DNA from: VRUE01 sp963698085
Lineage (GTDB): Bacteria > Actinomycetota > Thermoleophilia > Solirubrobacterales > 70-9
DNA: 64,000 nucleotides
Reading direction: 5' to 3'
NCBI GenBank assembly: GCA_963698085.1
Contig: OY969122.1
Location: 2,232,001-2,296,000 of the forward strand
The position numbers and the translations under genes are program-made. Under the pieces are notes generated by a model. The model was not told where the DNA came from. It saw only the letters and a program-made list of their open reading frames with translations, and did not search any database. Shown here one piece after another: positions 1-8,785 of the stretch; the first letter of the stretch is position 1, and every line of letters begins with the position of its first letter.

Positions 1-555
1 CCGCTGCGAGATGTGCGAGGAGGGCGCGGCCGGGGTCGCGTCGGTGATCTCCGCGGTGGAGACGTTGCCGACCCGCATGCCGCGTTTGTCAGCGATCTCG
101 AACGTGGTCGTGAAGCCGGCGTTGGAGCCGGGGATGCTCTCGTCCGCGCTCGGGCCCTGCGAGAGGCGGGCGTCGATCGTCTTCTTGCCGGTCGACCAGG
201 CGGTCGCGGTCGGCGCCGAGTCCGGCACGTAGTTCGGCGGGTACTCGGGGCCCGGGCCGGCCGAGAGGCCGTAGGTGATCAGCTCGCCCGCGAAGGGCAG
301 CGTCTCCATGTTCAGCGTCCCCTCCGCGCCCTCGCCGTAATAGCGCGCCAGGGTGATCTCGCTGTCGCCCATGCCGTCGCCGATCAGCAGGATGACGTTT
401 TTCGGCTTGTGGGGATCGATCAGCTTCTTGATCGCGTGTGAGTTGCCGTCGTTGCCACCCCAGCCGTTGTTGGCGACCGCCACCGCGCTCACGGCGCTGA
501 CGATCAGCAACGTCAGGGCCGCGAACAGGCCCAGGTGCCTTCTCTTGCCTCGCAT
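1..555 (-). CDS. phoA: PhoA-type alkaline phosphatase, 3' end outside window
   Basis: Exported phosphate-monoester hydrolase; only the first 185 residues are in the window and the reading frame is open to base 1. Residues 1-27 look like a signal peptide (basic KRR, then a hydrophobic run ending AVSAVA). LIGDGMGDSEI around residue 60 is the metal-binding start of the PhoA fold, and DSAPTATAWSTG carries the nucleophile Ser113 after Asp112. GNVSTAEITDATPAA near residue 170 also matches the family. The ATG at 553-555 has an AAGGAG ribosome site 9 nt upstream, and a TAGCGT hexamer (complement of 607-612) could be its -10 box. I found no convincing tandem Pho box. Family assignment is from motifs and is firm; the role in phosphate scavenging is inferred. 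Confidence 0.92.
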   Translation of the reverse strand, partial: MRGKRRHLGLFAALTLLIVSAVSAVAVANNGWGGNDGNSHAIKKLIDPHKPKNVILLIGDGMGDSEITLARYYGEGAEGTLNMETLPFAGELITYGLSAGPGPEYPPNYVPDSAPTATAWSTGKKTIDARLSQGPSADESIPGSNAGFTTTFEIADKRGMRVGNVSTAEITDATPAAPSSHISQR

Positions 556-689
556 CGAAAGAATCTCCTTGTCGTCGTTCGATCGGATCCGGTTGGACCC
601 GAGGCGACGCTAAAAGCGGCCGGCCCGCGTCCTGCTAAACGAAGGTTGCGGGCCTGAGACAGTGCTGATACAGCGCGGTGAAGGAATTG

Positions 690-1871
690 CTAACCGGCTG
701 TCAAGCGTGGGGCGGGGCGGTAGGCGTCGCCGTGCTCGGCGCGCAGCGCTTCGAGCAGGACGCCGGCACGCCCCGACCCGATCAGCGCGGTCAGCTCCAG
801 CGGACCACGGGGCCAGTTGAAGCCGAGTCGCATCGCGGTGTCCATGTCCCGCGGCGAGCCGACCTCCTCTTCGAGGGCGAAGGCCACCTCGTTGGCGATC
901 TGGGCAAAGAGGCGGGTGAGGATCGTCTCGGCGGCCGGGTCGATCTTCCCCAGCGCCGCGGGGTCGAGCGTTGGAGCCTCGATGCCGAGGTCGGCATCCG
1001 CCTCGCGGTGCGGCCCGTCCCCGTACTCGTAGAAGCCACGACCGCCCTTGCGGCCGAGCAACCCTTCGCCGACCATCCGCTCCTGAATTGGGCTCGGGCA
1101 CCAGCGCTCGGGCTCGCCGCCCTGCCTGTAGAAGGATCGGGCGACGCTGAGGTTGACGTCGAGGCCGATCAGGTCGATCAGCTCGAACGGGCCCATGCGG
1201 AAGCCGCCGCCGAGGCGGACGACGCGGTCGATCGTCTTCGCGTCGGCGACCCCCTCGGCGAGCATCCGCAGCGACTCGAGGCTGAAGGGTCGGGCGAGGC
1301 GGTTGGCGATGAAGCCGGGGCTGTCCTTGGCGCGGATCGGCGTGCGTCCCATGCGCCGGCCGACCTCGGCGCTCGCCGCCAGTGCCGTCTCGCTGGATCG
1401 TTCCGTCGAGACGATCTCGACCAGCTTCATCAAAGCCGGCGGGTTGAAGAAGTGCATGCCAACGACGCGCTCCGGGCCGGCGACGCCTTCGCCGATCGCG
1501 GTCACCGGCAGCGAAGAGGTGTTAGTTGCGAGGATCGCGCCCGTCCCGCAGGTCTCGGCGAGGGTGGCGAACAGTTTTTGCTTCAGCTCCAGATCCTCCG
1601 GCGCCGCCTCCACCACCAGGTCGCATTCGCACAGCTCGTCGAGGCTCGCTGCGCCGCCGGCACGGGCGCTCGCCTCCTCGGCCTCCGGTTCGCTCCACAT
1701 GCCCTTGGCGACGCCCTTGGCCAGCGCTGCGCGCATGCGGTCGATCCCAGCTTCCAGCGCTGCCGGGACCGGGTCGTGCAGGCGGGTCTCATACCCGCCG
1801 AGCGCCGCGATCTGGGCGATTCCGGCCCCCATCGTGCCGGCACCAATGACGCCGACCCGTTCTACGGCCAC
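690..1871 (-). CDS. 3-hydroxyacyl-CoA dehydrogenase
   Basis: NAD-dependent oxidation of 3-hydroxyacyl-CoA to 3-ketoacyl-CoA, third step of beta-oxidation (393 aa, cytoplasmic). The Rossmann motif GAGTMGAGIA lies at about residue 10, and GMHFFNPP near residue 140 carries the catalytic His. Two 3HCDH C-terminal domains follow: one starting at KDSPGFIANRL, and a second with LGFNWPRGPLEL near the end, so this is the two-C-domain form of PaaH/Hbd-like enzymes. The start is GTG at 1871, two bases after the stop of the enoyl-CoA hydratase, so the two are translationally coupled. Last gene of a minus-strand operon thiolase - aminotransferase - acyl-CoA dehydrogenase - hydratase - this gene. Substrate chain length cannot be read from sequence. 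Confidence 0.93.
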   Translation of the reverse strand: MAVERVGVIGAGTMGAGIAQIAALGGYETRLHDPVPAALEAGIDRMRAALAKGVAKGMWSEPEAEEASARAGGAASLDELCECDLVVEAAPEDLELKQKLFATLAETCGTGAILATNTSSLPVTAIGEGVAGPERVVGMHFFNPPALMKLVEIVSTERSSETALAASAEVGRRMGRTPIRAKDSPGFIANRLARPFSLESLRMLAEGVADAKTIDRVVRLGGGFRMGPFELIDLIGLDVNLSVARSFYRQGGEPERWCPSPIQERMVGEGLLGRKGGRGFYEYGDGPHREADADLGIEAPTLDPAALGKIDPAAETILTRLFAQIANEVAFALEEEVGSPRDMDTAMRLGFNWPRGPLELTALIGSGRAGVLLEALRAEHGDAYRPAPRLTAG

Positions 1872-1873
1872 GC

Positions 1874-2644
1874 TCAGCGTCCCTCGAACTTTGGCTCCCG
1901 CTTCTCGAGGAAGGCCTGCATGCCCTCGACCCGATCCTCGGTTGCCATCGCGATCTCATACAGCCGGCGCTCGTTCTCGAGCCCGGCGGAGAGCGCCGTC
2001 TCCTCCGCCGCCAACACCGCCTGCTTGCCGAGGCGGACGGCGATTGGCGGCCGCTCAGCGACGGTGCGGGCTAGCTCCATTGCCTCCTCCAGCCAGCTGT
2101 TCTTCTTCGCCACCTTGTTGACCAGGCCCATCTCTAGCGCCATGTCGGCGTCGAACTGGCGGCCGGTGAGCACGTATTCCATCGCCCGCTGCTTGCCCAG
2201 CACCCGCGCCAGGCGCTGGCTGCCGCCGCCGCCGGGGATGATCCCGAGGGTGATCTCCGGCTGGCCAAAGCGGGCCGTGTCGGAGGCGACGATCATGTCG
2301 CAGGCCAGTGCCAACTCGCAGCCGCCGCCGAGGGCGAAACCGGAGACCGCCGCGACGAGCGGGGTCTTGATCGCGGCGACGCGGCGCCAGAAGGATGCCG
2401 AGGGGTGGCTCAGCGCGTCGGCGAAGCTGCGTTCGCTCAGCGCCTTGATGTCGGCGCCGGCGGCGAAGACCTTCTCCGAGCCGGCGATGACGATGCAGCG
2501 GACGTCGGGATCGGGATCGAGCCGCTCCAGCTCGCCGGCGAGCAGCTCCATCACCTCCGGCGAGAGAGCGTTGCGCGCCTCGGGCCGATTGAGGCGCAGC
2601 AGCGCGATGTGTCCGTCGCGCGAGCTCTCGACCAGCTCGCCCAT
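1874..2644 (-). CDS. Enoyl-CoA hydratase/isomerase family protein
   Basis: Hydration of trans-2-enoyl-CoA, second beta-oxidation step (256 aa, usual family length). The crotonase signature is clear: oxyanion-hole segments AAGADIKAL near residue 62 and SGFALGGGCELALACD near residue 105, followed by FGQPEITLGIIPGGGGSQRL, where the Glu position of the active site is kept. Start ATG at 2644. The 70-nt gap to the acyl-CoA dehydrogenase upstream is the longest in the operon and holds a TATTTG hexamer 16 nt before the ATG on the minus strand, so an internal promoter is possible. The closest general match is the short-chain type found in actinobacterial fatty-acid operons; the exact substrate is unknown. 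Confidence 0.92.
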   Translation of the reverse strand: MGELVESSRDGHIALLRLNRPEARNALSPEVMELLAGELERLDPDPDVRCIVIAGSEKVFAAGADIKALSERSFADALSHPSASFWRRVAAIKTPLVAAVSGFALGGGCELALACDMIVASDTARFGQPEITLGIIPGGGGSQRLARVLGKQRAMEYVLTGRQFDADMALEMGLVNKVAKKNSWLEEAMELARTVAERPPIAVRLGKQAVLAAEETALSAGLENERRLYEIAMATEDRVEGMQAFLEKREPKFEGR

Positions 2645-2714
2645 CAGTCTTTGCCTGCCAAATACAACTGGTCGGCTTCGCTCACTGCGCGAAGAATCAG
2701 ATAGTGACGCTTGT

Positions 2715-3884
2715 TCACTCCGCCTCCATGGGGGTCATCGCGTTGATCCCGGTCGCGGCGCGGCCGATGATCAGTTTCTGGATCTGCGAGGTGCCCTCGT
2801 AGAGGGTCGTCACGCGGGCGTCGCGCAGGTAGCGCTCGACCGGGTAGTCGTCGACGTAGCCAGCGCCGCCGTGCACCTGGATCGCCAGGTTGGCGCATTC
2901 GACCGCCGCCTCGGTCGCGTGCAGCTTTGCGACCGAGGTCTCCAGCGTGTTCGGCACCCCTTCGTCCTTTAGTAGACCGGCGCGGTAGACCAGCATCCGC
3001 GAGGCGTCGCGCTTGACGATCATGTCGGCGATCATCTCCTGGACCAGCTGGAAGCGGGCGAGGGGGACGCCGAACTGCTTGCGCTCCTTGGAGTAGGCGA
3101 CGGAGGCGTCGACGCAGCCGTCGCAGATGCCGACGCAGCCGGCGGCGACGCTGTAGCGGCCGTTGTCGAGGGCGCTCATCGCGACCTTGAAGCCGTCGCC
3201 GATCTCACCCAGCATCGTGTCCTCGCCGACCTCGACCGAGTCGAGCGACAGCTCGGCGGTGTCGGAGGAGCGCAAGCCGAGCTTGCCGTGGATCTCCTGC
3301 GAGGTGAAGCCCTCGCTGGCGGTGGGGACGAGGAAGCAGGCGAGGCCGCGGTGCTTCTTCTCGGGGTCGGTCTGGGCGAAGATCAGCGCCACCTCGGAGA
3401 AGTTGCCGAGCGAGATCCACATCTTCTGGCCACTGATCGACCAGCCGGAGTCGGTCTTGGTCGCGCGGGTGCGCAGGTTGGCGGCGTCGGAGCCGGTGTC
3501 GGGCTCGGTCAGGCCGAAGCAGCCGAGCGCCTCGCCCGAGCAGAGTCGCGGCAGCCACTTCTGCTTCTGCTCCTCGCTGCCCCACTTCTCGATCGAGCCG
3601 GCGACCAGCGAGGTTTGCACCGAGACCACGGTGCGGGCGGACGAGTCTGCGCGGCCGACCTGCTCGACGATTAGGCCGTAACCCATGTAGTCGAGGCCGC
3701 GGCCGCCGTACTCCTCGGCGACCGGCGCACCGAGGTAGCCGACCTCGCCCAGCTTGCTTGCCAGCTCGCGGTCGAAGCGTGCGGCACGGTCGTTGTCGCG
3801 CACCCGCGGCAGGATCTCGCGGTCGGCGAATTCGCGCGCCGCCTCGGAGATCAGGCGCTGCTCGTCGGTCAGCTGGAAGTCCAT
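2715..3884 (-). CDS. Acyl-CoA dehydrogenase
   Basis: FAD-dependent alpha,beta-dehydrogenation of acyl-CoA, first step of beta-oxidation, with electrons passed to ETF (389 aa). The N-terminal helical domain begins MDFQLTDEQRLI; CFGLTEPDTGSDAANL is the central FAD/substrate signature; QLVQEMIADM and QVHGGAGYVDDYPVERYLRDAR are the C-terminal signatures. YEGTSQIQKLIIGR holds the Glu used as catalytic base in the butyryl/short-chain branch. Start ATG at 3884 has AAGGAG 5 nt upstream. Twelve bases separate it from the aminotransferase upstream. No ETF genes are in the window. Confidence 0.95.
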   Translation of the reverse strand: MDFQLTDEQRLISEAAREFADREILPRVRDNDRAARFDRELASKLGEVGYLGAPVAEEYGGRGLDYMGYGLIVEQVGRADSSARTVVSVQTSLVAGSIEKWGSEEQKQKWLPRLCSGEALGCFGLTEPDTGSDAANLRTRATKTDSGWSISGQKMWISLGNFSEVALIFAQTDPEKKHRGLACFLVPTASEGFTSQEIHGKLGLRSSDTAELSLDSVEVGEDTMLGEIGDGFKVAMSALDNGRYSVAAGCVGICDGCVDASVAYSKERKQFGVPLARFQLVQEMIADMIVKRDASRMLVYRAGLLKDEGVPNTLETSVAKLHATEAAVECANLAIQVHGGAGYVDDYPVERYLRDARVTTLYEGTSQIQKLIIGRAATGINAMTPMEAE

Positions 3885-3896
3885 CTCGCTCCTTGT

Positions 3897-4700
3897 CTAG
3901 TTCGTCGTTCGAAGCTCGCGGCCGAGGGTCTGCGCGAACGCATCTTGCGCCTCGCGGGTGCGCGGCCCTGGCGCCTCTGGCAGTTCGTTGCCGTCGATTG
4001 AAGCGACGGCCTGGATCTCGCGCGTGGTCGAGGCGAGGAAGGCCTCCTGGGCGGCGCGCAGATCCGCAACTGGCCAGGCGCCCTCTTCGACGTGCAGGGC
4101 TTTGACCAGACGGTCGCGGGTGATCGACTCGAGCACGCCGACGTCGAGGGCGGGCGTGCGCAGCGTCCCCTGCGGTGAGACCCAGAAGATCGCCGAGGTC
4201 GGGGGCTCGAGCACGGTGCCGTCGGGTGTGACCAGCACGGCCTCGTCGGCGCCCTGTGCTTGCGCCAGCCGGGTCGCCTGCATGTTGGCGGCGTAGGAGA
4301 GCGACTTGACGCCGGTCAGGATCACGCTTGGGTTGTAAGTAACGGTGGCGAGGCTCAAGCTCTCAGCGTGGGCCGGGATCGGCTCGACCGCGGCGATCCG
4401 GCGGCCGCCGCGGGTGACGATCAGGCGCAGCTGCCCATCGGGCTTGCCGGCCTCGGCCAGGAGCACGTCGATCTCGCGCTCGAGCGCGGGGCGGTCGAAC
4501 GCGAGCTGGATCGCGGCAGCCGAGCGCTCAAGCCGATCGAGATGATCGCCGAGCGCAAACGGCTTCCCCTCGTAGAGGCGGATTACCTCAAAGGCGCCGT
4601 CGCCACGGTAGAGGCCGTCGTCCTTCATTGGAACCGTTGCCTCGGCGGTGGACGAGATCCGCCCGTCGACGCTCGCCAGTTCTGTGAGCGCGCTCATCAT
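3897..4700 (-). CDS. Class IV (PLP-dependent) aminotransferase
   Basis: Fold-type IV PLP enzyme of the branched-chain aminotransferase / D-amino-acid transaminase / aminodeoxychorismate lyase group (267 aa). Typical N-terminal block YRGDGAFEVIRLYEGKPFAL; PLP-binding lysine in GVKSLSYAANM; then EAVLVTPDGTVLEPPTSAIFW and LDVGVLESITRDR, which form the cofactor phosphate pocket. Subgroup cannot be fixed by eye; PabC-like ADC lyase is as likely as a transaminase. It lies between the thiolase (17 nt upstream) and the acyl-CoA dehydrogenase (12 nt downstream) in one transcription unit, unusual company for this enzyme. It may feed branched-chain keto acids into the same oxidation route, but that is a guess. 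Start ATG at 4700; a second Met follows directly. Confidence 0.85.
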   Translation of the reverse strand: MMSALTELASVDGRISSTAEATVPMKDDGLYRGDGAFEVIRLYEGKPFALGDHLDRLERSAAAIQLAFDRPALEREIDVLLAEAGKPDGQLRLIVTRGGRRIAAVEPIPAHAESLSLATVTYNPSVILTGVKSLSYAANMQATRLAQAQGADEAVLVTPDGTVLEPPTSAIFWVSPQGTLRTPALDVGVLESITRDRLVKALHVEEGAWPVADLRAAQEAFLASTTREIQAVASIDGNELPEAPGPRTREAQDAFAQTLGRELRTTN

Positions 4701-4717
4701 CGACGCGCGAGGCTACC

Positions 4718-5920
<1,203 letters not shown>

Positions 5921-5966
5921 TGGTAGCCATTAAATGCGACAGGGGCTGGCGGCGTATCCTCGCCAC

Positions 5967-6257
5967 ATGGGTTTCATCTTCCTAACCGTCGGCATGTTGG
6001 CGCTGATCATCGGCGTCCTCCTGGTGATCGGCCACTTCTACCAGGGCAGCAGCGCTGACCTGGTCGACTGGAAGCCGACGCGCAGCCCCGAAGTCGAGGC
6101 CCAGAATGAAATCGACGACCTGCAGCAGATGCTCGACGCACAGAACGAGATGCGCCGCCGCCGCGGCGCCCCCGAGATAGACGAGGGCGCGCTGCGGGCG
6201 GAGGTCGAAGAGGAGGAGCTCGAGCGGCTGCGACGGGGCGACCCCTTCGGGGCCTGA
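5967..6257 (+). CDS. Small single-span membrane protein with charged tail
   Basis: A 96-aa protein of unknown function. Residues 2-22 (GFIFLTVGMLALIIGVLLVIG) are one transmembrane span; the rest is highly charged, with EIDDLQQMLDAQNEMRRRR and a Glu-rich stretch that should form a cytoplasmic helix or coiled coil. I place the start at ATG 5967, not at the in-frame ATG 33 nt upstream, because the hexamer TATCCT (5955-5960) ends 6 nt before it, the spacing expected for a leaderless message. The next gene follows after 13 nt and is probably co-transcribed. Confidence 0.75.
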   Translation: MGFIFLTVGMLALIIGVLLVIGHFYQGSSADLVDWKPTRSPEVEAQNEIDDLQQMLDAQNEMRRRRGAPEIDEGALRAEVEEEELERLRRGDPFGA

Positions 6258-6270
6258 GGGCCGGCCGCAC

Positions 6271-6747
6271 TTGGCGAGGGCGCTGATCGTCGGCTGCGGT
6301 TGCCGCGGGCGTTCGCTGGGTGAGCGGCTGCTCGCCGAGGGCTGGCAGGTACGGGGGACGAGCCGCAGCGCGGAGGGACTGGAGTCGATCTCCTCAGCTG
6401 GCATTGAGTCGGCCCTAGCGGACCCCGCCAGGCCCGGCACGGTGCTCGATCTCGTCGGCGACGTCACCACGGTGGCCTGGCTGCTGGGCTCGGCGCGGGG
6501 CAGCAACGAGGAGCTGACGGCGATCCACGGCTCGTGCTTGGAGCGGCTGCTGGAAAGGCTGGTCGAAACGCCGGTGCGCCGCTTCGTCTATGAGGCGAGC
6601 GGCAGCGTCGACGCCACGCTCCTAGCGCGTGGGAGCGCGATCGTGCGCGCCGCCGAGCAGCGTTGGCGCATCCCGGCCTCGATCCTCGAAACCGACGCGG
6701 TCAGCCGGGAAATCGATATGACTAAACTCGGATTGGAATTTAGGTAG
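6271..6747 (+). CDS. NAD(P)-binding epimerase-like protein, short
   Basis: A 158-aa Rossmann-fold protein. The first strand-loop reads ALIVGCGCRGRSLGERL, a dinucleotide-binding glycine loop, and VRRFVYEASGSVDATLLARG resembles the central part of the extended-SDR / sugar-nucleotide epimerase family. It lacks the C-terminal substrate domain, so it is about half the normal length, and no YxxxK pair is evident. It may be a dedicated short form or a degraded copy. The TTG start at 6271 is the only one that keeps the glycine loop. Function unknown. Confidence 0.65.
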   Translation: MARALIVGCGCRGRSLGERLLAEGWQVRGTSRSAEGLESISSAGIESALADPARPGTVLDLVGDVTTVAWLLGSARGSNEELTAIHGSCLERLLERLVETPVRRFVYEASGSVDATLLARGSAIVRAAEQRWRIPASILETDAVSREIDMTKLGLEFR

Positions 6748-6780
6748 ATCGCTGAAAGCGAGCATTCAAAGGAGCGGCTC

Positions 6781-7440
6781 ATGGCGTTGCAGCTTGGTGA
6801 CGTAGCACCCGATTTCGAGGCCGAGACGACCGAGGGCCGGATCAAGTTCCACGACTGGATCGGCGATTCCTGGGCGGTGCTGTTCTCGCACCCGAAGGAC
6901 TTCACCCCGGTCTGCACGACGGAGCTCGGCTACATGGCGAGCATCGAGCCGGAGTTCGCGAAGCGCAACGTGAAGATCATCGGGCTCTCGGTCGACCCGC
7001 TCGACAAACACGAGGCCTGGGCGAGTGACATTGCGGAGACCCAGGGCACCGCGCCGAACTACCCGATCATCAGCGACGCCGACTTCGAGGTCTCCAAGCT
7101 CTACGGGATGCTGCCGGCAGACGTTTCCGGCGACGCCGCGGACCGCACGCCGGCCGACAACCAGACGGTCCGCAACGTCTTCGTCGTCGGTCCCGACAAG
7201 AAAGTCAAACTTATCCTCGTCTACCCGATGACGACTGGGCGCAACTTCGACGAGGTGCTGCGCGTGATCGACTCGCTCCAGCTCACCGCCGATCACAAAG
7301 TCGCTACGCCGGCCCAGTGGCAGGACGGCGACGACGTGATCATCGCCGGCTCGGTATCCAACGATCAGGCGAAGGAGATCTACCCCGACGGTTGGGAAGA
7401 GCCGAAGCCCTACATCCGGATCGTGCCTCAACCTAACTGA
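6781..7440 (+). CDS. 1-Cys peroxiredoxin (Prx6 type)
   Basis: Reduces hydrogen peroxide and alkyl hydroperoxides in the cytoplasm (219 aa, standard for Prx6). The peroxidatic Cys is in HPKDFTPVCTTELG near residue 47, and the supporting Thr and Arg are in the same loop and later in the fold. The long C-terminal arm after YPMTTGRNFDEVLRVIDS is the dimerisation arm of the Prx6 class. No other Cys sits where a resolving Cys would be expected, so a 1-Cys mechanism is likely. A strong AAAGGAG site lies 7 nt before ATG 6781. Its last 8 bases overlap the 3' end of the convergent Nudix gene. Confidence 0.94.
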   Translation: MALQLGDVAPDFEAETTEGRIKFHDWIGDSWAVLFSHPKDFTPVCTTELGYMASIEPEFAKRNVKIIGLSVDPLDKHEAWASDIAETQGTAPNYPIISDADFEVSKLYGMLPADVSGDAADRTPADNQTVRNVFVVGPDKKVKLILVYPMTTGRNFDEVLRVIDSLQLTADHKVATPAQWQDGDDVIIAGSVSNDQAKEIYPDGWEEPKPYIRIVPQPN

Positions 7441-7924
7441 GGCGCTCGATCAGGTCGCCGAGGATGCGGGCGGTCGCGCCCCAGATGAGGTGGCCTTCGA
7501 CCTCGTAGGTGGGGGTGTGGATGGGGATGCCGCGGCGGATCAGGCGACGCATCGCGTAGCCCTCGCGTAAGACATCGAGCGAGAAGGTGAGGACGGTCTC
7601 GACCTCGGCCGGGTTGGGCTTCAGGTCGAGCTCGCTGGGGTGGGGGATGCGACCGACGAAGGGGTGGATGCGGTAGCCGGTGACGAAGGTGCCGGTGGTC
7701 GGTAGCTGCTCGCCGATCTCGACTGCGGACGGATCGAGGCCGATCTCCTCGTAAGCCTCGCGCAGCGCGGTGGCGGCTGGGTTGACATCGGCCTCGTCCA
7801 CGCGCCCGCCGGGAAACGAGATCTCGCCGGCGTGGCGGCGCATGTCAGCACGCCGCTCGGTGAAGACCAGACCCGGTTCGTCCGGCCAGCCGTAGAGCGG
7901 CAGCAGCACGGCAGCGTCGGTCAC
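7433..7924 (-). CDS. Nudix hydrolase, CoA-pyrophosphatase-like
   Basis: Hydrolyses a nucleoside-diphosphate linked substrate, probably CoA or acyl-CoA (163 aa). The Nudix box GGRVDEADVNPAATALREAY with following EEIGL is complete (Gx5Ex7REUxEExGU), and the preceding RADMRRHAGEISFPGG is the extra motif typical of the NudL/PCD1 CoA-pyrophosphatase branch. Start GTG at 7924; its first base is also the outer base of a perfect hairpin. Family is sure, substrate is inferred from the HAGEISFPGG element. Confidence 0.88.
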   Translation of the reverse strand: MTDAAVLLPLYGWPDEPGLVFTERRADMRRHAGEISFPGGRVDEADVNPAATALREAYEEIGLDPSAVEIGEQLPTTGTFVTGYRIHPFVGRIPHPSELDLKPNPAEVETVLTFSLDVLREGYAMRRLIRRGIPIHTPTYEVEGHLIWGATARILGDLIERLS

Positions 7925-7963
7925 TGGCGACTTACCCCCCGTAATAGGTCGGTAAGTCGCCAG
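7924..7963. terminator. Perfect 13-bp inverted repeat between two minus-strand genes
   Basis: The arms at 7924-7936 and 7951-7963 are perfect reverse complements around a 14-nt loop. The element sits directly after the SDR stop and ends on the first base of the Nudix GTG. It could terminate SDR transcription or, as the 5' leader of the Nudix message, mask its start. No T-run follows, so a classical intrinsic terminator is not proven. Confidence 0.6.
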
Positions 7964-7967
7964 AGCC

Positions 7968-8780
7968 TCAGATGATCACCTGCACGGTTCCGCCATCCAC
8001 TGACCAGGCGGCGCCGCTGACGTAGGAGGCGCGCTCGGAGCAGAGGAAGACGATCGCGGCGGCGATCTCACCGACCTCGGCGAGGCGGCCGATCGGACGC
8101 TTGGCGCCGGCGGTGGCCAGCGCCTCCTCGCGGTTCTCGGCATCTGACATCCGCTGTGACTGGTCGAGCAGGCCGCCGGGCTCCATCCAGAGCTCCGCCT
8201 CGACCGGGCCGGGGCAGATCGCGTTGACGAGCACGCCCTGCTTGGCGTAGCGGTCGGCGAAGAGGCGCGAGAGCGAGAGCTCGGCCGCCTTTGCCACCGA
8301 GTACTCCGGCATCGCCGCCGAGGGTCGCTTGCCTGCGGTCGAGCAGACATTGACGATCCGGCCCCAGCCGCGCTCGGCCATCGCGGGGGCGGCGACGCGC
8401 ATCGCCCGCAGCGGTGCCATCACGTTGAGCTCGTACTGGGCGTACCAGTCTTGATCGGGGACGTCGTCGAGGTCGCGCCACTGGGCGGCGCCAGCGTTGT
8501 TGACGAGCACGTCGATCGAGCCGAAGTGTTCGTCCGCGGCCGCCAACATGCGCTCGCCCGCATCGTCGTCTGTCACGTCGAGGGCAAGGGCATCGGCTCG
8601 CCCGCCGACCTCGACGCCCGCCGCCGCAGCCTCTCCCTGCGCCGCGGTGAGTCGCTCCTCGTTGCGGCCGACCAAGAGCACGTTTGCGCCCTCGGCGCAG
8701 AGCAGCCGCGCCGTCTCGCGGCCGATGCCGCGAGTGGCGCCGGTCACGACGCAGGCTCGTCCTTTCAGCCCGAGATCCAC
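7968..8780 (-). CDS. Short-chain dehydrogenase/reductase
   Basis: NAD(P)-dependent oxidoreductase of the classical SDR family (270 aa). Cofactor loop TGATRGIGRE near residue 13, NNAG in VLVNNAGAAQW, and active-site Y-x3-K in PEYSVAKAAEL with the catalytic Ser just upstream (VCSTAGK). The end reads VSGAAWSVDGGTVQVII, the usual SDR C-terminal segment. GTG start at 8780. It follows the GMC oxidoreductase by 5 nt on the same strand, so the two are probably co-expressed; a shared alcohol or sterol-like substrate is possible but not shown. Confidence 0.9.
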   Translation of the reverse strand: MDLGLKGRACVVTGATRGIGRETARLLCAEGANVLLVGRNEERLTAAQGEAAAAGVEVGGRADALALDVTDDDAGERMLAAADEHFGSIDVLVNNAGAAQWRDLDDVPDQDWYAQYELNVMAPLRAMRVAAPAMAERGWGRIVNVCSTAGKRPSAAMPEYSVAKAAELSLSRLFADRYAKQGVLVNAICPGPVEAELWMEPGGLLDQSQRMSDAENREEALATAGAKRPIGRLAEVGEIAAAIVFLCSERASYVSGAAWSVDGGTVQVII

Positions 8781-8785
8781 GGCGG

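Noticed and set aside
660..690. Possible Pho box upstream of phoA
   Set aside because: Only one TTCACC-like half site is present, at the end of the neighbouring coding region; no tandem repeat.
2676..2698. Short hairpin between the hydratase and acyl-CoA dehydrogenase genes
   Set aside because: Only a 6-bp stem with a 7-nt loop and no T-run; likely chance.
678..2972. 764-codon open frame on the plus strand
   Set aside because: Antisense to three beta-oxidation genes with full catalytic motifs; the translation is repetitive Ala/Arg/Gly without motifs, a usual effect of high GC.
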